From Pardosa pseudoannulata (lineage: Eukaryota > Arthropoda > Arachnida > Araneae > Lycosidae): 64,000 bases of DNA. Location: NCBI GenBank assembly GCA_032207245.1, contig CM063510.1, positions 47,146,315-47,210,314 on the forward strand, read 5' to 3'. The notes below the pieces were generated by a model, which made no database searches, was not told the origin of the DNA, and saw only the letters and a list, made by a program, of their open reading frames with translations. Made by a program: the position numbers and the translations under genes. This document shows positions 33,626-45,999 of the stretch, one piece after another. Within the stretch, counting starts at the first letter, position 1. Each line of letters opens with the position of its first letter.

Positions 33626-34767
33626 TAGGGTTTCTTAAAGTGTGTTTCGCGGAATCTTAGGGTTCAGCAACGACCCTTCAGAAGCTCCTCGAGAAATTGT
33701 TCAACACTATTGAAATTTTGAAGAAAATTTCAATATTTTCCAATTTTTCTTTAATATCTTACGTTGAATTAATAATAGTTCCTAATGTTTCAGAAGCGCA
33801 TCAATAAGAAACAGTAAGTGATGTGACAACGAGTCATTCAAACCTTACGCAACAGTACAGCACAAGAAGGGGGAAACAATTACCATTTTACTTGTATCAT
33901 TTAATTAAAAAAGTTATTAACTTCATGTCATCTTTGGCAGGGCCTGATTATCACGCGGACACTTAGGGCACTTGCCCTGGGCACGAAAATTTATTCGACT
34001 GCTTGAAACACATTAAGTGGGGAAAAATTGCAAATTTACGCTACCATCGTTAAGTTTTAATAAATTACTGTACGAGGTAATTGTGTTTGTCATGAACTAT
34101 ACTGTTTCCTATTTACTTAAATTTTTACTGTTATTTAACCTGATAATTAATTCCCTCAACAAACCTGGTGTTCTTTTTATCCTATGGGTTACTGCATATT
34201 TATAAGACAGATTATTAGCAACGTATCACTATAAACCATTAAATCATCTCATCCATTTAAATTATTTTTAATTCTATTATTTATTTTCTGCACCACAGAG
34301 CTTGTGAGCGTGACAAGGTAAAAATAAAAAAGTGGGTCACTCTAGGTCTTTAAAAGTCCTTAATTTTTAGCATAGCTAAACAAAGATGATAATGATTACG
34401 TAAAATGAAAATTTGGTGTTTTTGATTTTGAATATTACTTTAATGCTAATTTCTCAAATTCGTTTGCTAACTCAATGTTATAATTTTTATACAACTGTAA
34501 GTATGATAACTTGTCGCTAAAAATTTGCATGGGGGTGGAGGGCACAAAAATTGGATTGTGCTCTGGGCACAAAAGTATCTTAGACGGGACCTGATCTTTG
34601 GTAAATATTATCTACATACTAATATTGCTTACTGCAGTTTAGTGTTCCTTTTATATCTGAAAAATCACCCTTAGTTTTTCCTTATTAACATTAATTCAAT
34701 TCAGGGATTTTGTTTTGTATGCTGTAAGAAAATAGTTCAGTAGGATAAAGAGTTTGAAAAACCACCA
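33626..34767 (+). mobile_element. hAT-type MITE (family A) carrying a nested hAT element
   Basis: The left end TAGGGTTTCTTAAAGTGTG and right end AGTTTGAAAAACCACCA match the complete family A copy at 11481-11995. Flanks TATTTTAA / TATTTAAT suggest a target duplication with a one-base shift. Without the nested 656-bp insertion plus duplication it would be about 480 bp, close to the 515-bp copy. Confidence 0.78.
33938..34593 (+). mobile_element. 656-bp hAT-type element nested in another hAT MITE
   Basis: Starts CAGGGCCTGATTATCACG and ends in GACGGGACCTG; the termini are short inverted relatives (CAGGGCC / CAGGTCC). A perfect 8-bp target duplication ATCTTTGG lies at 33930-33937 and 34594-34601. 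GGGCACTTGCCCTGGGCAC near the left and CTCTGGGCAC near the right are subterminal repeats. No transposase frame recognised. Confidence 0.88.
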
Positions 34768-34775
34768 TATTTAAT

Positions 34776-35573
34776 GATAACAAATGATAAAGAGAAAATT
34801 GTATAATCAACTAACTGTACGATAGCAGCTCAGAGAGTTAAGTAAAAGAAAAAAAAATCTCAAATTCCTAAAATAATTTCTCCGTCCAACAAAAATTCTT
34901 GTTATGAGACAACTACTGTATTATCATCCTCCTTTCAAAGTAGAAAAAAAACTTAAACTCTTAGGACAAACATACGAGATAACACTCAATTACTTATCGC
35001 ATCTATTTATCAAGAAACTGGAGGCGTATCGAATGATTCGGGGAGGAGGGGGAAGGCAGGAGAGTACAGAAAATAAAAACAAGAATCCAAAACCACGACG
35101 CACATAGCTCTTAGGATAAAATATTTATGAAAAAATATTCAAGCTGTGATAAGGGGATGGTAGACGTAGTGTTCCTAAATACTTTAAAAGATCAAACAAT
35201 GCATAGAAGTTTATTTCCCGTAGATGTTTGTACAAATATAGAACACAAAATAATGTTTCAAACAAAAATTTATGCAAGACTATCTTAAATACGTTAAGAA
35301 AGTACAGAAAAATGCCAATTTGTAATTCTAATACTATTACAGATATCTTTTATTTGCTATTTACCTTGAAGATTACAACCATAAATTTATCAGTTACATT
35401 AAATATTTCAAGCTTTTGTTAGAATTCATGACACTACACTTGTTTTACGAAAAAATTTAAACTTATAAACTGTGTTGAATGGGTAATAATAGATAAATAT
35501 GTCCATAAATCTCGAAAGTATAAAAAACGAGTTTCTAATGAACTTATTTTGGTTGGCAAAAATACAATGCTAA
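34776..35573. other. no gene seen
   Basis: AT-rich with short unrecognised frames (34904-35107, 35228-35422). Confidence 0.45.
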
Positions 35574-35577
35574 TTAA

Positions 35578-36133
35578 CCCCTTCCGGTAAAATGACGAGT
35601 CCAGCTCGTCATTAGTTTTTCATTCCATACCGCACAATGACAAGCTACATTCGTTATGAGATTAAAGTTACTGTTAAATATGATAATTTAGTTTAAAATT
35701 TCTAGTGTACTGAATTTGGCAACACTTTTATCACTTTTATCAAGTCCCTATTGCATATTGTTTACTTAGAATTTCTTGGTACAAGTCATTGCCAAATTGA
35801 GTCAGAATAAAAGAAAACCTACTAAGAAATGCCGTGTGTGTTACAAGAATCAAATTTAAAGTGAGACTACTTGGCGGTGTAAACAATTAAGAATTCCTTT
35901 GCACTTTGTTTTGAAAAGTACCACTAGCTTGAAGACTATTATCTGTATACCTTATTAATGTTTTGCTTTGATATTTTCTTAATTTTACTGTTTCTGATAT
36001 TATTTAACACTATGTAAAAAGTGGATTTTAATTAAGAATATGTAAGAATTGTAAAATGAAACAAGTTTTTTAAATAAAAATTAAATGGTTATTTCATGCA
36101 CAGTTTTTCATTATTAAATCATACCGGAAGGGG
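35578..36133 (+). mobile_element. piggyBac-like deletion derivative (family P1)
   Basis: 556 bp. TTAA lies at 35574-35577 and 36134-36137, and inverted ends are CCCCTTCCGGTA / CCCCTTCCGGTA. The first 65 bp match the inverted end of the 55316-56009 copy, including TCATTCCATACCGCACAATG. It retains a cysteine-rich domain remnant (35803-35930). Confidence 0.9.
35803..35930 (+). pseudogene. piggyBac transposase cysteine-rich domain remnant (P1)
   Basis: The frame reads KRKPTKKCRVCYKN, an in-frame stop, then SETTWRCKQ and PLHF...KSTT. Spacing of CxxC, ETTWRC and PLH matches the C-terminal zinc-binding domain of piggyBac transposases (CxVC, ETRYxC, PLC, FxxYHT). One stop and the loss of later cysteines show decay. 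The corresponding segment of the 55.3 kb copy is on the minus strand. Confidence 0.78.
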
Positions 36134-36137
36134 TTAA

Positions 36138-37224
36138 TCATGGAGTTTTAATTTATTATTAGCCCCCCCCCTCAGAAAAACTGTTTTGCAGTAACATACT
36201 CCAAATGAATGGGCTATATAGTAATAATATATTACTCGTAAATGTAATTGTTGAGTTTCATGTCCAATCTTCGATCTGGGTAATTAAGGTTACCAAAATT
36301 GAAAGTTACATTTGTTTCAAAATTCAAATTAGTGTTTTGATTTTATTACGCTAACAACAAATAATTCAGAAAATAAAACGAATAGCACGTTCATTTAATT
36401 TTTGCAGTCAACTTAAGAAATACATTTAATTAAAGGAAAATTTTATTTCTAGAAATGTTATGTTAAAAAATTTTTGAGAGTGAGATTAATTTATAAAAGA
36501 TATTCATTTAGCTTATTATCTAAAATGAATTTGATTTTAAAGACTATTTATTTGTGGGAAGTATATTTAATAATAGATGGGAAAATAATTTCACATTGAG
36601 ACTTAAAAATTAATGAAATTGATGAGAAGTAAACTTCCACGGCCTTACAAAGGACTAATGTAAAAAAAAAAAGAAGCTATATTTAGAAATAACGAAGAAC
36701 CGAAAAAGAAACTCAGTTTTTTTTTTTCAGTTTAAATTTAATTTTATTATTCACTTCTCCACGTAATAAACAAAAAATATAATCGTGTTGCCAGTTTAAA
36801 TTTAATTTTCACCAGGCACTTAAATATAATTAAAGAAAATTGTATCTGGCGGTCAATAACATAACGAAAAGAGCATATTTTTTGCCAGATCAAAGAGAAA
36901 AAACATATCTACAAATAAAAATATTACGCGAAATAATTGTTAAATAATTTTCCAAACCATAATGCTCTTAGCGATGTAATAAACTCCTTTCTTTCCGGCG
37001 CTAAAGCCAACTTGGGGTCCAGGGCCTACGGTACCAATCTCCATTTTCGAAAACAAGGTCCCTGGTTATTGACACATGTCCCGGTCAGGTTGTCAACCAT
37101 TTGTGGGAACCCCAAATGTTTCCAAGCGTTAGTTCCCAAGCGTGTTTGTCTATCCACTGCAGGTATGAAACGCTGAGTCAACCTCAATCAAGCCCAAGAA
37201 TCCAACCTGGGACCTGTGTCAAGG
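36138..37224. other. no gene seen; GC-richer patch at 36985-37220
   Basis: Mostly AT-rich. The patch from about 36985 to the SINE fragment at 37225 is GC-richer and contains related phrases (CGGTACCAATC, GTGGGAACCCC). It may be an older retroposon head, but it is unassigned. Confidence 0.4.
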
Positions 37225-37353
37225 GAACGCGAATCCCACTGAGGCATAGATGTTCGTAAGCTATTCGGAATCGACTTTAAACAGTAGGTCCATGTCTCAA
37301 CAGCCCTTGTATTGAAAAAGAGTAAAGCGTAGTGCTCCAAACCAAAGCAAACG
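37225..37353 (+). mobile_element. tRNA-derived SINE (family 1), 3' half
   Basis: Begins in the B-box region (GCGAATCCCACTGAGGCAT) and runs through the hairpin, GTCTCAACAGCCCTTGT and the tail CTCCAAACCAAAG. The 5' tRNA-like half is missing or unrecognisable, as expected for a 5'-truncated insertion or deletion. Confidence 0.75.
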
Positions 37354-38487
37354 AAGGCTGTTTAAAAATATTTTTTTTTTTAAATGTCAATCCAATTTTA
37401 CGCACGGAATGAAATTAACTAGTTTTGGAACCACCACGAAAGTTTGTTTTATTACTAGTAAAATCATTTAAATTAGTTAATGTTATTAAGCATTTTTAAA
37501 CTTAAGTTTGAAAGCCAAAACCTGCTCACATCGTTGCCTTAACGCCCCTGCATCGTTCCACCACCCCCGTTGAGAACCACTGATTAAAGGAATAAGAAAT
37601 AATAGCATCTATGTACAGTATTTTTCCCACCTTCCTCACCTACGAATGTAAGAAAAATTTTGCGGACTGGCGTCAATCTAGAATAATCAACTACATATGT
37701 TTTATTAATTGAAAATCAGTGTGGATAATGTTATACTAATAAAATTTATAGTACGACATTTGCTGTTGCTTATTATTTTTTAAAATAAATTTGATAGATG
37801 GTTAGAGATTTGTTTCTGCACTCCAACTCTCTCGATGTGGTAATAGCAAAGAGGCCCGATTCATTGAAAGAATTGTTAAATCGAGAAAGAGCAAAATATT
37901 TCCTTATTTCAAATTAGAATGTATATTTATGTGTTCTATTTCGATGCATACATGTTTAGTTACTTAGGTTTACATTTGTGGAAAATAATTGCGAGATTTA
38001 AATTTAGCAAGGACATTTCGCTGACCACCGGTGTTGGGAAACTGATCTAGTACAAAATTCTCTAACGCACATAAAAAAACAGAGGGAAATGAATAAGAAA
38101 TGATGGTAGAAATGTGCGTGTGTGTGTATATTTTCCTTCGCAGCGTTGGGCTTACGCAATTCCTATACTGGTCGAACAGCTGTGTAACAGTGCATCCTCA
38201 AAAGCTCCAAGGACAAGACAAACTTGAATGGGTCAAGATCGCAAACTAAACAGTTTCGGGATGGTGATGCTATTGAAAAGAAAGTTCTCTCATTTCACCT
38301 TTGTTATTGAATAGAATACAGGATATCAATTCATCTCATCGACGAAAATAAACAAGATAATCGTGTCATAACAGTGTACATATAAATGAGTAATCAAAAG
38401 CTTTCTTGTAACATCCCACTACAAAGCAGTATTATATTACTATTTTCGAAGGCATAACGTGCAAGGCTGAGCACGGGTATAACTGAG
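37354..38487. other. no gene seen; hAT end fragment at about 37567-37581
   Basis: TTGAGAACCACTG near 37569-37581 is the right terminus of the hAT family A kind, without a recognisable left end. The rest is AT-rich. Confidence 0.45.
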
Positions 38488-38640
38488 CAGTAGTTCTCAA
38501 ACTTTTTATCCCATGGAACCCTTTTTGTACTACGTACATAGCAGCTGGACCCCTGAATAAATATTACTTGACGAGAAAATAAGGGCCTATTACTTATTGA
38601 TTATATATAAACATATAAACTAAACCATACAAAGCAGTGT
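38488..38640 (-). mobile_element. truncated hAT-type MITE (family A), reversed
   Basis: CAGTAGTTCTCAAACTTTTT followed by CCATGGAACCCTTT and GGGCCTATTACTTATT corresponds to the reverse of the right half of 11481-11995. The other terminus is not found nearby. Confidence 0.65.
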
Positions 38641-40033
38641 AAAAATGTAGATAATTCTTACAAAAGGTGACGTGGAAGCAAAAAGTTTTTGATAAAGGAT
38701 ACAGGTAAAATGATACACTGATGAAAAGTACTAATGGGATGAATGTCTTTGTGTTTGACTGTCACAAAGTTTGATTATATTAAAGAGAGTTTTATCCACA
38801 TATTCCGGTGTTTAGTTTTCGTTAAGGTACATGTATTAAAAAGTCAGTTTCACAAATATAGGTCGTTGCAAAGGGTAACAGCACCGGCAGTGTTTTTTCT
38901 AATAATTATGGATATTCTCTTCGAACGACACTAGAATTCTGATGACATTGACTATTTTATAAAGTGATGATATTGAACAGTCCGATGTCAGTTCAATAAG
39001 TTTTTCTTTAAGCAGATTTTAAGAAACTTAAAGCAGATAAGCAAAATACTTAACATACTAATTATTTTACGACTGAATTACAAACGGGTAAATTAAAAAA
39101 AAATTAAAGCCATTATACTCCAAAAGTAATTGGTTTTTGAAGATGATCTATTAACAGTGTCAGTTTGCTTGAATTTATATAGTGACAAATAGCAAGAAAA
39201 AAAAACCTTAACAGAAACTAAAATTAATGATATGATCAAAGTAAAACTAAGAGAAAGAGAGAGAGGATAATTTAGCGTGATTACCGCAATCACCTGAAAC
39301 AACCAATGAATGGATTTCCACTTCCAACTCTGATAGAAAACGGGGAGAGCGGATTTTAATTTTAAAATCCAAACAATCTCGTATTGTTCTGCATGGAAAT
39401 CACCGCATGCTTGATTAACACTGGCTAGATAATCAAATCAACTCTTGCTGTTTTAATTGCCATTGTCTACGTCTCGACGTAGTGACATCAAAGCGCGGGA
39501 ACTATAAATTACATTTGATCTAAAAAAACATATTCAGTTTCTCAGTCGAACTAATGTTCAAAGCCATTTGCAGCTATCTAACAGAAAGTTTAAATGGGAA
39601 CATAAATAAATAATGTCTACATATTAGTATATGCTACAAATAATGTACAAGGAATTTTTAAAAACGCATACCTGAAGTCTACAAAATTAGTAATTTAAAA
39701 AACAAAATCAAAACAAGCTTAAAAAAATGAAGTTAAATATGAAATCTGAGGAGCCCGTAAAAATATATTTTTTTCTATTACGGCTGTTGGAGATCACCAA
39801 TTTTGCATGCGTGTTCACATTATTTCTTCGGTGCCTTCCTTTCTTCCTGTCTCTATATTCTTCGGCTGATATCAGAAGATGAAGCAAAAACAAATCTTAC
39901 GTTGAGTTCTGTACTCATTTAATTACATCGAGGAGAAAAATACTGTGGTGAAGGTATCAAATATTTCACTTTAGCGGACCACAAAGTGGCAAGCAGGGCA
40001 CCAGTTGAAAACCTCAAATAAATAAATATATAT
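38641..40033. other. no gene seen; holds inverted copy 3 of host repeat B
   Basis: 39400-39672 is the reverse complement of host repeat B (compare 9290-9560 and 20270-20545): TTAGTATATGCTACAAAT, GCAGCTATCTAACAGAAAG and GAACTAATGTTCAAAG are shared. This copy carries neither the TTAA element nor the TAA MITE. A 63-codon frame at 38743-38934 is unrecognised. Confidence 0.55.
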
Positions 40034-40372
40034 ATGTCAGATCTAAAAAAGGGGTAGTTGGAAATTACGCGAGTTAAAAACGATTTTAAAAAGGGAACTA
40101 TTTTATAATAACATAAATGAAAAAGACCCACTCTCGCGCAAGCTTTTAGGATCATCTGGTCAGGCGGAAGCATTTTTGAGCTATTTGATGAGCTTGCAAA
40201 CAGATAAGTTTCAATCAGCGCGTGGACATGGAGCTGTCAACAACACTCTACGCGTGTATTTGACGAAAAAGTGAAAATGGCGCAAGTTTTACTTTAACGA
40301 TGGGTTAATAAACTTAATATTATCAAGAAGACTGTTTTATCATTCGCCTTAATTCTGGATCACGACATGTCT
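40034..40372 (-). repeat. dispersed repeat, inverted partner of 2368-2726
   Basis: Reverse complement of the 2.4 kb repeat. Differences are mainly substitutions and a short replaced segment near the middle. It sits between a TA-rich tract (40022-40033) and a TA/CA microsatellite (40374-40438). Confidence 0.75.
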
Positions 40373-40373
40373 A

Positions 40374-40438
40374 TTTATATATATATATACACACACACAC
40401 ACACATATACAACACACACACACACAACACATAGGGAT
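40374..40438. repeat. (TA)n(CA)n microsatellite
   Basis: Short TA run passing into interrupted CA repeats. A further (CA)n run lies at 40808-40825. Confidence 0.9.
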
Positions 40439-41148
40439 GAGATGTTACGATACACGCTACAGCTGGGGAAAGGAACGAATAATTGTGCCAGCGTTATCCA
40501 CAAAAATTTCGCATCTTTTGCGTAATCAGATTTTAGTGTATGACAACGTAATCACCGCATAGTTATTCTACTTCATATTCTAAACCGGGCTAATTACGCT
40601 AAGAAAAACAAAAACCTTCTTACAAATTAGCCGTTTTGTAAAGGAATTATGCACGCTTAATCTTTAATTCCTTTGGTTAAAATGATTCTAAAAGTGCATT
40701 GCACAGGAAGAAAAAAAAAAAAAAAAAAACATCGAGAGAAAGTACAGTTTACAGGTATAATTAGAACCGAAAATAACTTTAAGGCAAAATCCCCGAGGAA
40801 AATCCCCCCACACACACACACACATTAAATTGCCATGCTTGGATTATGAGTCTAATGAACAATTTTTACGCTGATTATCGGATAAGGAGAAATTTCAGAA
40901 CTTGTAAAACAAGGCTGCTATACTTTCTGTTTGTAGATTGCAATCTGGGTCTTATACTGCTCAAAATTAGATAGTAACATATAAGAACGAGTTTAATACA
41001 GAGAAACTTCGATCGATTTTTCCCGCATTACATCTTCAATTCATTCGAAATATATCCCCATAGAACAAATGTTATCCTCTACGCATCCATTATCGAAAAG
41101 TTATCTCAATGCTTTATTTACTTGGAAGTATTACACGTGTGAAATTTA
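40439..41148. other. no gene seen
   Basis: AT-rich with an A-run at 40711-40730 and a CA-run at 40808-40825. Confidence 0.5.
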
Positions 41149-41161
41149 GGAGAATTAGAGG

Positions 41162-41337
41162 TTAGTTGGTTTGTTTGGAGCGTTACGGTCTACTTTTTCG
41201 CAACACTAAGGCTAATGAGACAGGGACCTACTACTTAAAGCCGATTTCGAACGGCTATGTACATGCCGCAGTGGGATTCGGACCCACGAATTCCAGTACC
41301 CAAGATCAACGACCTAACCGTTCGATCATCCTTCGGT
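41162..41337 (-). mobile_element. tRNA-derived SINE (family 1), minus strand
   Basis: Body and head are present, with substitutions in the B box (GGATTCGGACC). Imperfect target duplication GGAGAATTAGAGG / GGAGAACTGGAGG (11 of 13) at 41149-41161 and 41338-41350. Overlapping frames of 76 and 83 codons arise from this copy and are not genes. Confidence 0.87.
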
Positions 41338-41350
41338 GGAGAACTGGAGG

Positions 41351-42757
41351 AGTTTTGTTGTTTTTGGCTGTTGTTAAAAATGTTCCAAGGTTATGAGGAT
41401 GGGAAAAATTTTTTTTGTTCATCAGATGCTTTCCTAGATCACCAGAGTGTTAGTAGTACAATAACTAGATTACAACCGTGGCCGACCAATGCACAGATTA
41501 AAAGTTAGTATACAAGTAAAAGCTTTGTCAAAATTAAACGCGTTTTCTGCCGCTCTCAAAACAACTGGACACCCAATCACGAGTCACAACGTGGTGAGAA
41601 GTTACTTTCCAGTTTCCAGTTACGGGCTATCCGGGGTGAGTAAAGCTTCAATATTTATTGTCCTCGTTCAGTCGATATTACATATCATATATGTGTGTTG
41701 TGATGTGAAGTAAAGATTATAATGTTTGGTTGTATATTGCTTTTAAATCACATTTGCTAAGCCATATTCTGGGAACAATCCACTTCTATATCAGTGCAAA
41801 GACTATCAATACTATTTGATCTCACGGGCAGTCAACATATTAAAGCATTTATATCTAAGTCCACTAAAAATAATATTGTTCACACTGAGGTAAAGACGAT
41901 AGAACATTCAGTCTTTGCAGTAAAGAGCCCGCTTGTACAAAACCAGGTTTCAAGTACAAAATATTATTTAAATATTAAGAATTATTCTAAATTTTAGAAA
42001 TGCTTCATATGTTAAATATTTCCCTTAACGCTAAAAATAATTTATTCATAGTCACATTTTATCGATATCTACATCATTTTCTCGCATCCATCATTTTACA
42101 CTTTCCGTTTCCACAAAAAACGATCGATCGAGTTTTCACTGTATTTAGTTTATGTGAATATAATACCCGAGTATAAGCAGAATTTAAGACTGAAACCACA
42201 AGTGGAAATAAATTCACACTTGCAGTGATAGATCCATTGTTTGAAACCACCGAACGATAAAATTAAGTCAAACAAGCATACGGCCTAACAGCATTTAACT
42301 GAAAACAAATCGTCGGTCTATAAGCTGAGAAACAGTAAAACAAAACAAGTCAACAAGAAAAAAACATGATTTCGAAAATAAAGGGGGGGGGAATACTATA
42401 AAAACTCCTAATTAGATAAACTTTGACTCTGAGTAGAGGATAGTGACCTACTGAGTTGACTCGGAACACGAACGGAAGTTTACTGAAGCGGTTAATTGTT
42501 CTTCCGAAACAGCGAACATTTGCCGTAAAACAGCAATTTATTCTCTCTATGCTGAATAGCATACATAAGCATCGTTTTGTGAACAAAAAGAATGAAAAGA
42601 ATTCAAACGATGGAATATTTTTATTGGTCTCGGTGATGCTGATGAAAAATGCGAAATATTACCATCTTAATATGCCGAGCATTTACTTTCCTGCAACGAG
42701 TCCATACTTTTCGATATCACTGATAGATAAAGTAAGAATTTGTAGAATAAATCAGAT
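41351..42757. other. no gene seen
   Basis: Several frames of 67-101 codons (for example 42456-42761) on both strands, none with a recognisable domain or splice context. Confidence 0.4.
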
Positions 42758-42761
42758 TTAA

Positions 42762-43235
42762 CCCCTATATGCAGTTAAAAAAAATTAGAACGTTTTTATG
42801 CCAAGAAAATTACAAAAATACAAAAATTATCAAAATTTTTATTGCAATTTTGGATTTTGATAACATTAGAGAAAATAGTATATTGTAATATTACACGCAC
42901 ATCGACTTTTTTTTTATCATTCTTTTCGAATTCCCATTTCAGAATAAACATTATTATCAGTAAAAATACTTATTTATACTTTTAAAACACAAATAATAAC
43001 AATTCTAGTATTTGCAAAATTAATCAAAACTTTTGTGTGATATATTTCGAAACAAGGTGCAGCTCATCATTGCAAACTATTACACATATGACTCTTTTCT
43101 TTTCCTTTGCTATATCTTTGGCACAACACACAGCGCAATATCTACAAAAGTATAACGGCGCTCGAAATTTCTCGAGTGTGCACAGTTTGGCCAGTTTAAC
43201 GCGCTCGAGTTAACTCCAGCGTGCACGTTAAGGGG
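42762..43235 (-). mobile_element. piggyBac-like deletion derivative (family P2)
   Basis: 474 bp between TTAA at 42758-42761 and 43236-43239, with short inverted ends CCCCTATA / CCCCTTAA. Near the right end GCGCTCGA repeats occur on both sides of ATTTCTCGAG. The minus strand keeps a cysteine-rich domain remnant (43030-43146). The sequence differs from the P1 family. Confidence 0.8.
43030..43146 (-). pseudogene. piggyBac transposase cysteine-rich domain remnant (P2)
   Basis: The minus-strand frame reads CRYCAVCCAKDIAKEKKRVI, then CVIVCNDELHL, VSKYIT. CAVC...KRxxxC..C...LHL...Y.T corresponds to the piggyBac C-terminal zinc-binding domain. The frame is open over this stretch, but the upstream transposase is absent. 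Confidence 0.72.
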
Positions 43236-43239
43236 TTAA

Positions 43240-45999
43240 GTACCACAAGGTAAATACTTAAGCTATGCAGTTTACATGGTTTATTCATATGAAATTTCAT
43301 TCAATAATAAACATTCTAAAAATATTTGCTGTTTGAAAGAAATGTTGACGAATTCAGTGAAACAAATGAGCTATGCATTGAGAAAATCTAATTATGGAAC
43401 AAAATCTTGTCGAAGTCCTTTAAATAAGGAATGGCCTAACCGTGACATAGGTTGTTTACAAGTGCGTATTACATCCTTGCACCTAATTATTATACTACTT
43501 TAAAATTAGGCACCATAATTGAAACTATCTTCATGTTTTCAACAAGTGGTTATTAATTCATAAAACCTCGTTACCCCTTCTTTTTCCTCCGAGACAGAGA
43601 ATGAGAGAATGAATTGAGAGAGTAAGAGAAAGCCTAAGTGAAATGCCGGACGATCCAGTATATCTTTGAAGCCACTTGTGGATACGAAGCGGAGACGAAG
43701 CGATCCAGAGTTATCTTCACCAAACGAGACTTCGAAATCTGTAGCACCATCAACGGGGTCTATGACATGGCTCACTCTCCATGAGATCATTCCCGAATGC
43801 TGAATGGTGTTCCAAAAATGTGTATTTGGAATCGCAGCAATTTAGCATGAGTCAATTATTCCTTTGCCTCCCCTAAGCAAAGAATATCCCATAGAACCCT
43901 TATTTTCCAACCACAACCGTGAACGGAAAGGCCTTATCACACGTCAATCAACCTGTACACGCTGAAAAAGCAACGGATTCAGTTCGATTTCTTTTTCCGA
44001 TAAAAAATACGTGGATTTCTTGTGCGAGAGCTAAATATCTTGAACCTATTAAAGGCTTTATCACACGTCAACATGAATCAAAAATAAATCGGTTGAAAAT
44101 GACCGCTACACGTATTAATATTTACATTATGTAATTTTCGTGAATAAATTTGAAAATTTTTTTTAACAAACTTATAAAGCTTCAGAAATTCCGACGCAAG
44201 CTCTTCGCTTAACGACGTACTTCATCGGAACAGAACTCTGCAGTAAAGTGAAAAGAACCTGTATTTTTTTTTTTTTTTAAGTTTTAGTTAACTTGGGAGG
44301 GGTACTTTTTTTTTTTTTTTTTTTTTTACGATATGGCCGGCTCTGGTTGAAAGGTTGTCCACCCCGGTTATACACGACATTATTCAATTCGACTAGTAAA
44401 TGAAAGATTCTTCAAACGAATAAGGCAAGTTTAACAAAAAACCTGGCGCGACAGATAAAGGAACGTACATTGTTGCTGCGTCATTTAGTCTGCATTAAAT
44501 AAATACACGGCTTTCAAATAGTTTGATTCACATGCTGCTATCACGTCTGCGGGGGGACATCAACTTGGAAATTTGTTGCTCCAGCTGGCGGAATTGTTCG
44601 TAGAATTTATAAATTGCAAAGGAGGTTTTTCACCTCTGAAATGGTAATAATGTGGCCCTGTAAGTGGCTGTAAAGCTGTTTTCACGACAACGTTTTGAAA
44701 CCATTTTCAGAAACACTTTTAACGCACTTTTAAATATATTTATTTAGACATATACCTTAAACACCACAGAAAAAAGCCCATTTTAAATACTGCAACAAAA
44801 TACCTAAAGTAATAGTTCTGATAAATATAGTACAGAAAAGTTATTTTAATTAAAAACTTTTAATAACTTACAGGGAATAAACTAGGAATCGGTAGATGAA
44901 ATGCTACATGTAGAACTACCAGTTGGTCCAGTAAAAATTTGCTGATTAACAAATATTTTACATTTTAGAATAAAGGATGGTTATTTTCATTACAAAAGAA
45001 ATATGTTTTTCTTTTAGATAGGGACAAATTCAGAGGGGGGAGGGATTAAGTCGCGGTAATATCCTCACTCTACTTGATAGAACCCATTTTGTCTTTAAAA
45101 ATCAGGCAAGTATACATTTGATAATGCCTTTCATAGATTTATTAGCTATTTTGTTGTGGGAATACTCTGTAGAAGCTATGCATTACTTCTGATAGGAGGC
45201 AGCAATAATATTTTTTGATCCTCCACGTCTGAAAGTTATCACCAACAGATATTTTTCCATGACCTGGTCAACGAGTATCTCTCTGAGAATTAAAATATAC
45301 GGGCAAAACAAGAAAAGGGAGGAAAATATAAATGCCTGTAAGACAAACCAGACAATTCCAAATTATGGTAGACCATACACACTGAACGGGAAAGCCACTG
45401 GCATGGTTTTAAAAAGAGTTGCCAGAACTTGTATCGTTTAAAACAAATTTTACTTTCTAGTAAGTTTGTTGAAAAAATATATCAATTAGTTTTGAAAATC
45501 CACTATTACATTAGTGTTTCAATGTACAGTTTGAACAGACATTACCCTTCTTTTGTATCAAGTACAACGTCAAGTGTGGCGCGACAAGGTTTCTAAATTA
45601 AAAAAAAAAAAAAATACTATTTACACTTGTTTAATTCCATTAAAATTGTTAGGTCGGCAATAAATTGTTATAATTCACACATTCATTTGAACCAAACTAC
45701 TGGAATGAAGAGAATTCATTTGAAGAGCAAAGTGTTTCTAAATCCTCGAACTTATATATCTGAGACGTTTTATAATTAAAACAAGCTCTTAATGTGCAAT
45801 AAATTTTTTAAAAATGAAAACGTGGGTTTATTTGCCTGTTCTTACCTTCAAATAAATTTCGAAAAAGTTCTGTTGGACAAATGACAAGAATAACAACGTT
45901 TGAGAAAGAAAAAAAAATATCGTTCTAGGATTAATGTAAAGCTTAGAACATAGATTTATCGAACGTTTTCAGGCGGCTATAATAAGAACGATGTAAAGC
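43240..45999. other. no gene seen; direct repeat at 43927/44051
   Basis: AAAGGCCTTATCACACGTCAA (43927-43947) recurs with one change at 44051-44071; this may be a transposon subterminal repeat. A minus frame at 43539-43790 has a protein-like stretch (DPVDGATDFEVSFGEDN) but no recognised family. GGTTGTCCACCCC at 44351-44363 resembles a hAT end and recurs near 50564. T-runs at 44264 and 44309. Confidence 0.4.

Noticed and set aside
43539..43790. Protein-like minus frame with DPVDGATDFEVSFGEDN
   Set aside because: Reads plausibly but has no recognised family, no acceptor/donor pair I trust and degrades into repeats; kept only as a note in the region entry.
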